Assembly: GCF_010993775.1 (NCBI RefSeq)
Contig: NZ_WOTO01000023.1
Span: 59,633 to 123,632 of the forward strand
Direction: 5' to 3'
Source of the DNA: Fodinicola feengrottensis
GTDB taxonomy: Bacteria > Actinomycetota > Actinomycetes > Mycobacteriales > HKI-0501
Length of the DNA stretch: 64,000 nt
Shown: positions 51,615 to 62,445 of the stretch, piece by piece
How positions within the stretch are numbered: the first letter of the stretch is position 1
Layout: each line of letters opens with the position of its first letter
The notes under the pieces: model-generated
The model's input: the letters and a program-made list of their open reading frames with translations, nothing else
What the model was told of the DNA's origin: nothing
Database searches by the model: none
Program-made: the position numbers and the translations under genes

Positions 51615-52839
51615 ATGGCACGGATTCTGTTCAGCGGCGGGAAGGTCTTCGACGGCAGTGGCGCCGATCCGGTGGCCGCCGACCTGGTCGTCGAGGGTGA
51701 CCGGATCGTCGAAATCGGCGCTGGCCTTCACGGTCCGGAGCAGGTCGTCGACTGCACCGGCATGACTTTGTTGCCTGGCCTGATCGACTGCCATGTGCAC
51801 GTGACGGTTTCGGACGTGACCATCAAAAGCCGGGTGGAGAACCCGTTTTCGTACCAGTTCTACCAGGCCGCCCAGAATCTGGCCCGTACGCTCGCGGTCG
51901 GCATCACCACGGTACGAGACGCGGCCGGGGCCGATCTGGGCATCAAGAAAGCGGTGGAAGATGGGCTGATTCCTGGTCCACGCATGCAGATCGCGGTCTC
52001 CATGGTGAGCCAGACCGGCGGCCACGGCGACGGCTGGATGCCGTCCGGGCTCTGCCTGCCGCTGGGCGTGCCGCATCCAGGCCGACCGAGCGGCATCGCC
52101 GACGGGGGCCGAAATTCGCAAGGTGGCGCGGGAAATCCTGCGAGCTGGCGCGGACGTGATCAAGGTCGCCACCACTGGCGGTGTGCTGTCGCCGACCGAC
52201 GACCCGCGGCACACCCAGCTGACGCCGGCCGAGCTGGAGGTGCTGGTCACCGAGGCGGCGATGCAGGGCCGGTACGTGATGGCCCACGCGCAGGGCACCG
52301 AGGGCATCAAAAACGCCGTACGAGCCGGCATCCGGTCCATCGAGCACGGCATCTACCTTGACGACGAAGCGATCGAGCTGATGCTCGCCAACGGGACCTG
52401 GCTGGTGCCCACGCTGGTCGCGCCGGTCAGCGTGATCAGGGCCGCGCAGGCCGGCGCAAGTGTGCCGGAATCGGCTGTGCGCAAGTCAAAAGAAGTCATC
52501 GAGGTCCACGTCGACTCGGTCCGCCGGGCGGTCGCAGCGGGTGTCAAGATCGCGATGGGCACCGACAGTGGGGTCGGTCCGCATGGCACGAACCTGGACG
52601 AGCTGCCGCCGCTGATGGCGGGCTGCGGCATGAGTCCCGGCCAGGTGCTGGCGGCAACCACGTCGTCGGCCGCTGAGCTGCTCGGCTACGGCGACCAGTT
52701 CGGCCGGTTGGCCACCGGCTATCGCGCCGACCTGGCGATCGTGGCCGGCGATGCGTACGAGCTGAACCACCTCGCCGCGAATGTCAGCCAGGTGTGGAAA
52801 AACGGACAACTGGTAGCCCGCGACGGACAGCTGGTTTAA
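51615..52839 (+). CDS. Metal-dependent amidohydrolase, imidazolonepropionase/prolidase-like (2) (one frame break)
   Basis: About 408 residues. Metal motifs: GLIDCHVHVTVSD (HxH), the Lys in ADVIKVATTGGV, YVMAHAQGTEGI, SIEHGIYLDD and the Asp in GTDSGVGPHG. MSPGQVLAATTSSAAELLGYGDQFGRLATGYRADLAIVAGD completes the family C-terminus. An extra G in the GGGGG run near 52105 breaks the frame (ADGAEIRKVAREI). It is a paralogue of the 42273-43475 enzyme and divergent from the MerR-PP2C gene. Confidence 0.9.
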
Positions 52840-52866
52840 GACACCGCCGGCATTCCAGGACGGATC

Positions 52867-53481
52867 TTAAAGACGTTCGCCAGCCTGAACCGCAAAGGAA
52901 ACGCGGTTGCCGGGCGGCGCGAGCGGGCATTGCCAGGCGGGGTTATAGCGACAGGACGGGTGGTAAAGGAAGTTGAGGTCGACGACCAGGCTTTTCGCCC
53001 CGCCGCCAAGATCGGCGCTTTTGGCTGTGTCCAAGAGATAACGGCCGCCACCGTAACTGGTGTCGGCAGCGGTGCCATCTCGTAGTGGCAGGAAAACTCC
53101 GCCCGCATATTGCCTGAGCCACCACACGTCCACGCGCGAGCCCAACAACTCCACCTGACCGATCCGGCGCATGGTGGTGGTCCCCTCGCCGTCTGTCGGC
53201 ACATCCAACGTCGTCGCGTCATCGACGAGCAGCAGGTCCAGCTCGAACCGCAGACTCGGGTCGTACGGCCAATAAGGCACACCAGTCTCGCGCATCGGGT
53301 GGTCGTCGGTGAGCGGGCTCTGCGAGTGCCGCTGGAACAGCTCGTCCCGGCCGGCCCGCCACAGCGCGTGACCATCCGCCGGGTTTTTGGCCGCTCGTAC
53401 GGCCGCGTAAAGCTCAGCCACCCGGCGACGCCAGTCCAGCAGCGCGAGATCCGATACGTCCGAGTCGGGCAGTGCCGCCAC
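52867..53481 (-). CDS. DUF1684 family protein
   Basis: An intact 204-residue protein of unknown function. The DUF1684 pattern is clear: LLDWRRRVAELYAAVRAAKNPADGHALWRAGRDELFQRHSQSPLTDDHPMRETGVPYWPYDPSLRFELDL, then GGRYLLDTAKSADLGGGAKSLVVDLNFLYHPSCRYNPAWQCPLAPPGNRVSFAVQAGERL, with the conserved DLNF and CPLAPPxNR. The GTG start follows GGAGGAGGAG. It is divergent from the DUF427 gene. Confidence 0.88.
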   Translation of the reverse strand: MAALPDSDVSDLALLDWRRRVAELYAAVRAAKNPADGHALWRAGRDELFQRHSQSPLTDDHPMRETGVPYWPYDPSLRFELDLLLVDDATTLDVPTDGEGTTTMRRIGQVELLGSRVDVWWLRQYAGGVFLPLRDGTAADTSYGGGRYLLDTAKSADLGGGAKSLVVDLNFLYHPSCRYNPAWQCPLAPPGNRVSFAVQAGERL

Positions 53482-53586
53482 GGGCTCCTCCTCCGGTCGT
53501 CGACCAGCGTTCGCAACTGGCGGCAGAACGGTTCCATGGAAAAGTGGGAGCGGCAAGCCCACCCGCGACCGGATCGAGAGACACCC

Positions 53587-54351
53587 GTGGCTGACTACCC
53601 GCAGATGATCGTCGCGACCGACCACATCGAGCCGTGTCCTCGCCGGGTGCGCGGCTTCCTCGGCGGGCAACTGGTCTTCGACACGACGCGCGCGCTCTAC
53701 GTCTGGGAGTGGCCGAGCTATCCGCAGTATTACGTGCCGGTCGCCGACGTGAATCCCGAAATGCTGGTGGACGAGCAGCACACCCAGAGGCTGAAGCGCG
53801 GCACCGCGCGCCGGCACGGCCTGCGGGCGGGCTCTGTCGTACGACCGGAGTCCGCGCGGGTCTACGGCGACGACGCGCTGGCGGGGCTGGCTGGCACCGT
53901 CCGGTTCGACTGGGCGGCGCTGGACGCGTGGTTCGAGGAGGACGAGCAGGTTTTCGTCCACCCGCGCAGTCCGTACACGCGCGTCGACGCCCTCCGGTCG
54001 ACCAGGACCGTGCGCGTCGAACTCGAAGGGGCGGTACTCGCCGAGTCGTCGTCTCCAGTGATGGTCTTCGAGACCGGGCTGCCGACTCGCTACTACCTCA
54101 ACCGGACTGACGTGAATTTCGAGCACCTGGTGCCCACCGACACCGTCACAGCGTGCCCGTACAAGGGAAATACCAGTGGCTACTGGTCGGTCAAGATCGG
54201 TGACGCTCTGCATGCGGACCTGGCGTGGGCGTACGACTTCCCGACCCGCCAGCTGCTGCCGATCACCGGCCTGATGGCCTTCTACAACGAGAAAGTCGAC
54301 ATCAGCGTCGACGGCAGCGCCTTGCCGCGGCCCGTCACCCACTTCTCCTAA
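53587..54351 (+). CDS. DUF427 domain protein (two repeats)
   Basis: An intact 254-residue protein with two DUF427 units. The first holds PRRVRGFLGGQLVFDTTRALYVWEWPSYPQYYVPVADV, the second RTVRVELEGAVLAESSSPVMVFETGLPTRYYLNRTDVNFEHLVPTDTVTACPYKGNTSGYWSV. The second repeat has the family RYYLxxxDV and TxCPYKG motifs. The biochemical role is unknown. GTG start at 53587. Confidence 0.9.
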   Translation: MADYPQMIVATDHIEPCPRRVRGFLGGQLVFDTTRALYVWEWPSYPQYYVPVADVNPEMLVDEQHTQRLKRGTARRHGLRAGSVVRPESARVYGDDALAGLAGTVRFDWAALDAWFEEDEQVFVHPRSPYTRVDALRSTRTVRVELEGAVLAESSSPVMVFETGLPTRYYLNRTDVNFEHLVPTDTVTACPYKGNTSGYWSVKIGDALHADLAWAYDFPTRQLLPITGLMAFYNEKVDISVDGSALPRPVTHFS

Positions 54352-54403
54352 CAGCGCATTCGCCCAGGTCAGCGGAACCACAGTCGGCCGTAAGCGAGAC
54401 GGC

Positions 54404-54567
54404 AGTGAGCTGGCGCATGCTGAATGGGTCAGATCTGAGCGGGTCAGATCGCCACGAAGGAGATGTTCCCCGATGAGAACGAGCACCCCCGGGGTCAGCC
54501 TCGGAGTCCGATAGCGGCTGCGAATGGGATCGACACGAGCGGATGCGACCGACGGGGGCGCATCCGC
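54404..54567 (+). promoter_or_regulatory. Leader region: tandem repeats, 13-codon ORF and hairpin
   Basis: In the 290-base gap before the GlxA-type gene there are two direct copies of GGGTCAGATC (near 54426 and 54441), then GAAGGAG and an ATG opening a 13-codon frame (54473-54514, MRTSTPGVSLGVR, TAG). A perfect hairpin follows, GCGGATGCG (54539-54547) with CGCATCCGC (54559-54567). A short ORF followed by a hairpin is compatible with a translated leader/attenuator; this is an inference. Confidence 0.3.
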
Positions 54568-54641
54568 TCCCATGCGGACAGAATCGGTGACGGTCAGCCG
54601 TAAGCTCTGGCCGAAATTCAGATATGTGCAACGATCGAGCC

Positions 54642-55631
54642 ATGGCTGTCTTCTCGTTTCCCGACCGGCACCGGGTCGCGGTGCTCGTACGACATGGCCT
54701 GCTGCCCATCGAGCTAGGGATCGTGCACCGGCTCTTCGGGCAGGCCCGGTCGGCCGCCGGCGAGCCGCTGTACGAGGTGGTGACCTGCTCGCCGACGCCT
54801 GGCCAGGTGTGTACGGACGCGGATTTCACCATTACCGTCACGCACGGCCCCGAGGCGCTGGCCGAGGCTGAGACCGTGGTCGTACCGGCCGCGACCGCCG
54901 ACTACGAGCCGCGCGGCTCGCTCTCACCAGAACTTTCCACCGCGTTGAAGACCATTCGACCAGGCGCCAGGATCGCGTCGATCTGTACGGGCGCGTACGT
55001 GCTAGCCGCCGCCGGCCTGCTGGACGGCCGGCCGGCGACCACCCACTGGCGGTCGGCTGACCAGTTCCAGCTGCTCTACCCGCAGGTAAAGCTCGACCCG
55101 GAACGTGCTCTACACCGACGACGGCGACATCCTCACGTCGGCCGGCGTGGCCTCGGGCATCGACCTGTGCCTGCACATGATCCGCTCGGACCACGGCACG
55201 GCGGTCGCCAACGCGGTGGCCCGCGGCACGGTGGTGCCTCCGCATCGCGAGGGCGGTCAGGCGCAGTACGTACACCGACCAGTGCCCGAACCGCAGGTCT
55301 CGTCCACCGGCACCGCCCGCGGCTGGGCTCTCAACCACCTGCACCGGCCGCTGACTTTGCTTGAGCTGGCGAAAAAAAAAAAGAGTCGATGAGCGTACGA
55401 ACCTTCACTCGCCGGTTCCGGGAAGAGGTCGGGATCTCGCCGGTCCAGTGGCTGACCCAGCAGCGCGTCGAACGGGCCCGCCACCTGCTGGAGGAGACCG
55501 ACCTGTCGGTCGACCGGATCGCCGCCGACGCCGGTTTCGGCACCGCCGCCTCCCTCCGCCAACACCTGCAAACCGCCCTCGGCGTCTCTCCCAGCGCTTA
55601 CCGCAGCACCTTCCGGCTCGTCAGAAGCTGA
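54642..55631 (+). CDS. GlxA-type regulator: DJ-1/PfpI domain + AraC HTH (two frame breaks)
   Basis: About 325 residues. The N-terminal DJ-1/PfpI domain is HRVAVLVRHGLLPIELGIVHRLFG...ETVVVPA..., with the nucleophile-elbow-like Cys in IASICTGAYVLAAAGLLDGRPATTHW. The C-terminal AraC HTH is SVRTFTRRFREEVGISPVQWLTQQRVERARHLLEETDLSVDRIAADAGFGTAASLRQHLQTALGVSPSAYRSTF. Frames change near 55105 and in the A11 run at 55372-55382. Such proteins sense metabolites through the amidotransferase-like domain and activate nearby genes. Confidence 0.9.
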
Positions 55632-55634
55632 CGC

Positions 55635-56304
55635 TTATTGGGGCATCGACTTGAGGACGTCGTCCGGCACGATCAGGTCGGCGCGAGTTCGGGTGCCGGC
55701 GACCAGGTCCGCATTGCGTTGATCCGTGCCGTACGCCCAAGCCATCGCCGCGTTGTGGGGCTTGCCGAACTGTTCGTGCCGGGCGACCAGTCGGTCCAGC
55801 CGGGTTTGTTCGGCCAGGTCACAGAACCAGGCCTCGTCGAGCTCGGCCCGGACCGGCGCCCAGGCCGGTTCGTCGACCAACAGGTAGTTGCCTTCGGTGA
55901 CGACCAGCCGGGCATCCCGGGTGACCGGCAGACTGCCGGCGATCGGCTGCTCGATCTCGCGTTCGAAGCCCGGTGCGTAGACGATTTCCTCGTCGTCGGC
56001 CCGCAATCGACGCAACAGTGCGACATAGCCGGCCGCGTCGAAGGTGTCCGGAGCGCCTTTGCGGTCCCGCCGGCCGAGCCGATCGAGCTCGATATCGGCC
56101 AGGTGGAAGCCGTCCATCGGCACGTACGCGACCCACGACCCGATCCACGCCGAGCCGGCGGCGGCACCGAGGAGCTCGGCGACCAACGCCTGCGCCAGCG
56201 TGGACTTGCCGGCACCGGGCGCGCCGGTGATGCCCAGCACGGACCGTTTTGGGTTGGCTCCGACCAAAAACACGGGCCCGGTCGGCGAGCGAGACGAGGT
56301 TCAT
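55635..56304 (-). CDS. P-loop nucleoside/pantothenate kinase-like protein (one frame break)
   Basis: About 222 residues, a uridine-kinase/PanK-like NTPase: SVLGITGAPGAGKSTLAQALVAEL (Walker A), YVPMDGFHLADIELDRLGRRDRKGAPDTFDAAGYVALL (the conserved MDGFH and RKGAPDTFD segments of the 'nucleoside/nucleotide kinase' family) and VVTEGNYLLVDEPAW. The frame shifts at a T-run near 56266 after MNLVSLADRARVF. The substrate may be a sugar or nucleoside. It converges tightly on the GlxA-type gene. Confidence 0.85.
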
Positions 56305-56530
56305 GCGTCAGACATACCCGCGGTCGGTCACGAGATCTCCTTGCGATAGGCGAGAAACCACCTTCTCATCCGCCGATGGGCGTAGGTATGCCTAGTCGCG
56401 TACGCCCCCTCTAGGCACCCGTCTAGGTATGCCCTGAGCTGCGAAGATAGACATCGACACCCGATGCTCCAGGCCGCCGTCCACACCAGAATTGGAGTCA
56501 CAAGGACGGAAGCGAAACAAGGAGCACACC

Positions 56531-56732
56531 ATGTATCTGCACTCGGGAATGATCTCCGCACTGGCCATCGAGCGGCAGCGGGAACTGGTCGCGGACGCTG
56601 AGCGTCGCACCGCACCTGCTGAGCGCGGCCCGGCGGGCCCGCAAGGCGCGGTCCACCACCAAGGTGGCCACCGGCGGGCGTGCCGCCGATACGCTGGGAG
56701 GGTGCGGCCCAAGCGCAATGCCAGTCCGATGA
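56531..56732 (+). CDS. Small basic protein upstream of a LAL regulator (one frame break)
   Basis: About 66 residues: MYLHSGMISALAIERQRELVADAERR, then after a frame change near 56610 [38 protein letters not shown]. The Arg/Ala-rich helix after a short N-terminal helix is like many uncharacterised actinobacterial small proteins. Its TGA overlaps the ATG of the LAL regulator (ATGA), so they are translationally coupled. AGGA lies ahead of its ATG. Confidence 0.5.
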
Positions 56733-59455
56733 TGATCGGGCGCGATCGCGAGCTGCGTCAGCTGACGCAGCTCGCGTCGTCTCCGCGCCCGGAAGTGGCC
56801 CTGGTCGCCGGCGAGCCGGGCATCGGCAAGACCCGGCTGATCCAGGAGTTCCTGGCCAAGGTGCCGGCCGGCACGGTCGCGCTGGTCGGCCGGGCCGAGC
56901 CGGATTCGCTGGCCAGACCGTACGAGCTGCTGCTGGACGCCGTCAGCCTCGCCGACGACGACCCGCAGCTGCAGGCCCTCACCGACCCGGCCCGGAGCCC
57001 GGTCGAGCGGCTGCACACCGGCATCGACCTGGTCGACCGACTGGTCGGCGACGCGCCGGCGGTGATCGTCTTCGACGACCTGCACTGGGCCGACTCGGAA
57101 AGCGCGGCGCGCTGTTCGAGCGGCTCGCGGACCGGACCGGCTCGCAGCTGCTGGTTGGCACGTACCGGCCGGACGAGGTCACCAGCCGGCATCCGGTGGC
57201 CGCACTGCTGGCCCGCCTCGAGCGCCGGCACGAGGTGGCGCATCTGCGCCTGGGCCGGCTGACCGAGGCGGACACCGGCGCGATGCTGGCCGCCGTCACC
57301 GGCAAACCGGTGTCCTTCCGCGTTGTCGCTTCGCTTTACCGCCGTACGGGCGGAAATCCGTTCTTCCTTGAGGAGTTGCTTCGCGCGCACTCCGACATCG
57401 ACCTTGAGACGCTCTGCGAGTCGCCGCTGCCGTGGAGCCTCACCGAGGTGCTCCGCCAGCAGGTGGACGACCTCGACCCGGACCGGCTGCGGATCGTCGA
57501 GGCGGCCGCGGTGCTCGGCCACCGGGTGCCGTTCGACCTGCTCGCGGCCGTCACCGGCGCCAGCGAGCAGCAGCTCATCGAGGTGCTGCGCGAGCTGGTC
57601 ACTCGCGGTCTACTGATCGAGTCAACCGAGGACGAGTTCACCTTTCGGCACGCACTCGTACGGGAGGCCCTGACCGGCCAGATGCTCGGCCGGCAGCGCC
57701 GGCGGCTGCACGAGGCCGCCCTGGACGCGCTGCTCGCCGGCACGGTCGGCGGCGCCACCGACGCGGCCGACCCGGCGCTGGTCGCGCACCACGCGGAGGC
57801 CGCCGGCCGGTACGACGACATGATCGCGGCGGCCCGGAAGGGCACCGCTGTCTACCTCGCGATCGGCTCGGCGTACCAGGCCCTCCAGCTCGCCGAGATG
57901 GCGCTGGACGAGGTCGGCGACGACACTGAGCTGCTGGCCGCCGCGGCCCGGGCGGCCTGGCTGGCCGGCCTCGGCGACGACGCCACCGCGTACGCCTGCC
58001 GATGGCGGGACAGCGCGGACCGGGCGGAGGAACGGGCAGAGGCGCTCTACCTACTCATGCGGCTGTCGTGGGAGTCCGACGACCTCGCCGACATGGAACG
58101 CTTCACCGACGACGACATCGAAGCCCTGCTCGACGAGCTGCCCGGACCCGACCGCGCGCAGGCGATGACGGTGTTGTCGCAGTCCCTGACCCTCCGGGAC
58201 CTGCCCGATGCGGCCATCGAGTGGGCCGACCGGGCGCTTGTACTGGCCGAGCAGCTCGACCTTCGCCGAGTCCAGCTCACCGCCCAGGTGGAGAAGGGAT
58301 CGGCGCTCGGTGACCGGCCGGTCACCGCGCAGGACGGTCGCCAGCTGTTGGCTGGGCTGCTCGACGAGGTGGAGAAACTCGGCGAATGGGTGCTCGCGGC
58401 CCGGGCCCTGAACATGCTGGTGCAGATCCCGCTCGCGTCCGTCACCGAACAGGCCGAGCTGCTGGAACGGATGCGGATCGACGCCGAACGCGCCGGCTAC
58501 GAATGGCTCGCGGTCGCCTCGTACTACCAAGGCCTCGCCCGGCTCGCTCTCAAAGACGGCGACCTCGACGCGGCCATCGACGCGCTGCTGGAAGGCCGGG
58601 CCGCAACCGCGTCTATCGCCGGCGCGGCCGACGGTCGGACTTTCACCTGTTTTTTTCCTCGCCGGCCTCAGCCTGGAAGCCGGCGACCTGCAGCGGGCCA
58701 GCGATCTCATCGAGGAAGTCGAGGCGCTGCGGGTCCGGATGCCGGTCGCCTTGCCTGGACTGACTTTCCACCTGGCCTGCCGACAGAATCGGCTGGCGGA
58801 CGCCGACCGGCTGCTCACCGTGGTGCTCGACGACCTCGAAGAACAGCCCTGGCGGTCCGGGTCACAGGCCCACGACCTGGTGTCGGCCGCACTGTTCGGC
58901 GGGCTGCCGCTGCCGCGCGTACGAGAGTTGGTCGCCGAGTCGTTGACGCCGGACGTCTGGGACGACTGGCGCACCTTGGTGGAAGCGCAGGCAGCCGAAG
59001 CCGCCGGCGTGACCGCGGATGTCCTTACGGCGTACAGATCCGTCACCAAAGCCGTCATCCTGCCCAACGCCGTCCTGGCCACCGCCCACACCGGCGCGGC
59101 CCGCTGCCGCTGCCTGCACGCCCTCGGCCGAAACGCCGAAGCCGCCCCGCACGTGGAGGCTGCCGCCGAGCTGCTCGAACAGTGGCGCGGCTGGCGAGTC
59201 GATCAGCTCGAACAGGTGCGTACGCAACTGGGCCTGGCACCCCGCTCCGGCGAACGCGCGGTCACCGGCGCGGACGCCCTCACCCCTCGCGAGCGGGAGG
59301 TGGCGCTCCTGATCGCGGCCGGCCTCACCAACAGCGAACTGGCCCGCAAGCTCTACATCTCACCGAAAACCGCAGCCGTCCACGTATCGAACATCCTGCA
59401 CAAACTGGGCCTGTCGTCCCGTACCGAGGTCGTCAGCGCCCTCGGCAAGGACTGA
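56729..59455 (+). CDS. LAL-type LuxR regulator with AAA ATPase domain (2) (two frame breaks)
   Basis: About 908 residues. Walker [22 protein letters not shown], Walker [17 protein letters not shown], the sensor-like [17 protein letters not shown], then a long TPR-like region and the Lux[64 protein letters not shown] at the end. Frames change near 57105 and at the T7 run at 58650-58656. The HTH is complete. It starts inside the stop of the preceding small protein. Targets are unknown; the FAD monooxygenase pair is convergent to it. Confidence 0.92.
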
Positions 59456-59472
59456 CCGGACATCCACGACGT

Positions 59473-60107
59473 TCAGCGGCGGGCGGGGGAACTTCGCGCG
59501 GATGGCGTCGATGTTGGTTTGGCGGCCGGTGGGGCCGCCGAAGCGGAGCACGTCATAGCCGGTGTACGCGGGTGCGAGAACGTCGAGCTGGTCCACCCAG
59601 TCATGCAGTTGGTCCAGCCAGGCGGTGGAGCGTGGCTGGGGGTCGGCCACCGCGTCCTGGATCGCTCCCACCAGCTCGCCCTTGCGCTGGATGGTCCACG
59701 GGGTGACCGAATGCAGGCACACATACTGCCCGCTCAAATACGCCTGCCACTCCTCGCGGCCAGTCACCGGATCGGCGAACTGGCGGACGAACCAGCTGCG
59801 CAGGTTGTCCAGGCCGAGCTGGTCGGCGAGGCCGAACAGGTCCCGGTGGAACATCTCGGTGCCGTCCGAGCGCAGGTAGCTGGGCAACGGCAGCCGGTAG
59901 GACAGCATGTCCCGCCCGGACCGCGTCCGGGTCGAGCCCGTGACCGGCCGCCAGCTCCTCCAGCGACGCGTATTCAAAGTCGACATACCGGTCGTCGGCG
60001 GGGGTCATCGGATGGTCTCCGTTGATCTCCCGGAAGCGCCGGGCGACCGCGGCACGCAGGTCGTGGTGGAAGCGGGCGGTCGGGCTCGGCTCAGTGCTGA
60101 CGCTCAT
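59473..60107 (-). CDS. DUF6058-like protein (frame breaks)
   Basis: About 211 residues: [66 protein letters not shown], then DMLSYRLPLPSYLRSDGTEMFHRDLFGLADQLGLDNLRSWFVRQFADPVTGREEWQAYLSGQYVCLHSVTPWTI. I associate this pattern with DUF6058, a family seen near natural-product genes; the assignment is from memory. The frame changes near 59925 and probably in a C5 run near 59490, giving a stop at 59473. Its ATG overlaps the FAD monooxygenase stop (ATGA). Confidence 0.65.
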
Positions 60108-61627
60108 GCAGAGACAGTACGACCCGGGTCTGACAGTTCTGGCTCCATTGCGATCACCCGGCCAAGATAAGCCTCCAGGGTAGCCGCGGACGAGGTCACC
60201 AAACCGACATAGCCGTCGGGCCGTACGAGCACCGAGGTGCCGGCGGGCACGTCGTACGCGCGCGCTGCGTGACCGTAGGCATCGAAAATTCCGGAGCCGA
60301 TCTCGTACGATTCCACCGCCGAGTTGTCTGGGGCGGCCGAGCCGAAGCGCAGCAGGGTCCAATGCGGGCCGACGAAGAGTTCGAAAAGCCGTACCGGTCG
60401 CCCATCGGCGTCCAGGCAAGGCGCATCCGGCGCCCGATCGCCGGCCACCAAACCGGTCGCGTTGGACCGGTCGTCGACCGCGAGTGGGCCTTGCCGATAG
60501 CTGAGCCCCAGCTGCTGAGTCTCCTCGCCGCGCTGGTTGGCATCGGCGTCGCCGTCCAGGTGCTTCTTCAGCAGTGTCGTGGAGACCCCGAGGACCTGCT
60601 CCGCGACCGGCACCCGCTCAGCCTCATAGCTGTCCAGCAGCTCCGCGGGGGCGCGCCGCCGAGCACCGCGGCGAGCTTCCAGCCCAGGTTGTAGCCGTCC
60701 TGGATCCCGGTGTTCAAGCCTTGCCCACCGGTCGGCGGGTGGACGTGCGCCGCGTCGCCGGCCAGGAAGACCCGGCCGTCCCGGAACCGCTCGGCCATCC
60801 GGATGTTCGGCCGCCACAGCGTGATCCAGGTCAGGTCGTGCAGCCGGATATCGGTACGGCCGGAAGCCTTCTCCAGCGTGCGCTGCAGATAGTCCAGGCT
60901 GAGGTCGGGCTCCTCGCCGGCAACACCCTGGGTCGCGATCACGTAGTGGTCCGGGCCGCTCGCGAGCGGGGTGAACCCAAAGAAGGCGCGGCCGTCGTCC
61001 AGCATCCAGCCGTGCCCGAGGTCGTGGTTCAGGCCATCGGTGCGTACGTCCGCGAGCAGCATCCGGACCTGCTCGTCGGTTTCCCCGACAAAGGAGATGC
61101 CGAGTGTGTCTTGCGACGACGACGCTGCGCCCGCCATCGGCGCCGACCAGGTAACTGACCCGTACGACCTCGGCCCCGCCGTCCCGCTCCAGCGTCGCGG
61201 TCACCCCGGTGGTGGCGTCCTGCTCGAAGCCGACCAGGGCGGTGCTGAGCTCGACCCGCACGCCCAGGTCCGCCAGCCGCTCGCGGAGGATCTGCTCGGT
61301 CCGCCACTGCGGCACGAACCAGGCGTTCGGATACGGCACGTCCGGCCGCGGGTCGACCGGCTCGGCCATCCGGCCCTCCCAGGTGACCTCGTCGCCGGCG
61401 TACATCCGCATCAGCGGCGCCCCGATCCCGGACTGGCGGATCTGGTCCAGGACCCCGAGGTCTTCGAGAACCTCCTGCGTACGCGGCTGCATCCCGTCGC
61501 CGCGGGAGCCGACCGAGAACTGGTCGGCCCGGTCGACGATCCGTACGGCCACGCCCCGGCGGGCCAGCTCGATGGCGGCGGTCAGCCCGGTCGGCCCCGC
61601 TCCGGCGATCAGCACCTCTGCGTTCAT
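60104..61627 (-). CDS. FAD-dependent aromatic monooxygenase (PheA/TfdB, class A) (two frame breaks)
   Basis: About 507 residues. The FAD motif is [29 protein letters not shown], the DG motif region [15 protein letters not shown], and the GD motif [36 protein letters not shown]. The C-terminal thioredoxin-like domain ([19 protein letters not shown]...[10 protein letters not shown]) marks the phenol hydroxylase/rifampicin-monooxygenase-like branch. Frames change near 61125 and near 60655. It is divergent from a TetR gene with a shared operator region and overlaps DUF6058, so detoxification or tailoring under TetR control is likely. Confidence 0.9.
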   Translation of the reverse strand: MNAEVLIAGAGPTGLTAAIELARRGVAVRIVDRADQFSVGSRGDGMQPRTQEVLEDLGVLDQIRQSGIGAPLMRMYAGDEVTWEGRMAEPVDPRPDVPYPNAWFVPQWRTEQILRERLADLGVRVELSTALVGFEQDATTGVTATLERDGGAEVVRVSYLVGADGGRSVVVARHTRHLLCRGNRRAGPDAARGRTHRWPEPRPRARLDAGRRPRLLWVHPARERPGPLRDRDPGCCRRGARPQPGLSAAHAGEGFRPYRYPAARPDLDHAVAAEHPDGRAVPGRPGLPGRRRGARPPADRWARLEHRDPGRLQPGLEARRGARRRAPAELLDSYEAERVPVAEQVLGVSTTLLKKHLDGDADANQRGEETQQLGLSYRQGPLAVDDRSNATGLVAGDRAPDAPCLDADGRPVRLFELFVGPHWTLLRFGSAAPDNSAVESYEIGSGIFDAYGHAARAYDVPAGTSVLVRPDGYVGLVTSSAATLEAYLGRVIAMEPELSDPGRTVSA

Positions 61628-61652
61628 GACAACCCCTTTCGAATGAATTATG

Positions 61653-61673
61653 ATTCAGTGAATCTGAATTCAG
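61653..61673. promoter_or_regulatory. TetR operator-like palindromes between monooxygenase and TetR genes
   Basis: Two adjoining palindromes, ATTCAGTGAAT (61653-61663) and CTGAATTCAG (61664-61673), in a short AT-rich stretch between the divergent FAD monooxygenase (start 61627) and TetR (start 61720). Position and symmetry fit repression of both genes. Confidence 0.65.
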
Positions 61674-61719
61674 AATGCCTCGACTGCTAGCGTGCTGTCA
61701 AGGAGGGCGACCCGCGAAA

Positions 61720-62356
61720 ATGTCCGAACAGCTGGCGACCGGCGGCCGCAAGGCGAAGGCGGCCGAGACCGAGACCGCACTGAAGGCAGCCGCCTGCCGG
61801 GTGTTCGCCCGGCAGGGCTACCTGAACACCAAGATCACCGACATCACCGCCGAGGCCGGCCGCGCCGCCGGCTCGTTCTACAACCACTTCAACGGCAAGG
61901 AAGAGCTGCTCAAAGCCTTGTTGAAGGACATGCTGGAGGCCGGCGACGAGGCCGTTTTCGAACCCGGCTCAAGACACAGCTCGGATTTCACCGACCGGGC
62001 CGCGGTGCGCTGGCATGTGGCCGCTTTCTGGCAGTTCTTCCGGACGAACATGGTCGTCTTGACCGCGTTGCGGCAGGCTTCGCTGGTCAACGCCGAGTTC
62101 GGCGGCAGCTCCAGGAGCTGATGACCGACGACCAGAACCACATGTCCAGTCACCTGGAGTTCATCACCCGCGCTGGCCGACAGCTCCCCGGCTCGACCGA
62201 CCTGACCCTGGCCGCGATGAGCTCACTGCTGGACGCCTTCAGCCTGCGATGGCAGATGAGCGACGAAAAAAACCGACCGGCCGCGCGGTCTCGGACGACG
62301 AAGTCATCGAGACGCTGACCGCCTTCCTTTTCAGGGCCCTCAACGGCTCCGACTGA
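61720..62356 (+). CDS. TetR family regulator (two frame breaks)
   Basis: About 212 residues: AAETETALKAAACRVFARQGYLNTKITDITAEAGRAAGSFYNHFNGKEELLKALLKDMLE is the HTH with YNHF. The helical effector half continues through two frame changes, near 62110 and in the A7 run near 62265-62271, to the end TGRAVSDDEVIETLTAFLFRALNGSD. The ATG at 61720 follows AGGAGGG. It probably represses the divergent FAD monooxygenase-DUF6058 operon. Confidence 0.9.
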
Positions 62357-62445
62357 TCTCGCCCTCGCGCTACCTCGCGTGCCGGCTGGAGCCACCGGCC
62401 GCACCTGCCGTCGTACGTATCCCTGACGGACTAATCTCGGTGCCG

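Noticed and set aside
52867..54573. A 568-residue minus-strand protein
   Set aside because: Only the last 204 residues (DUF1684) are real; the rest is antisense to the DUF427 gene.
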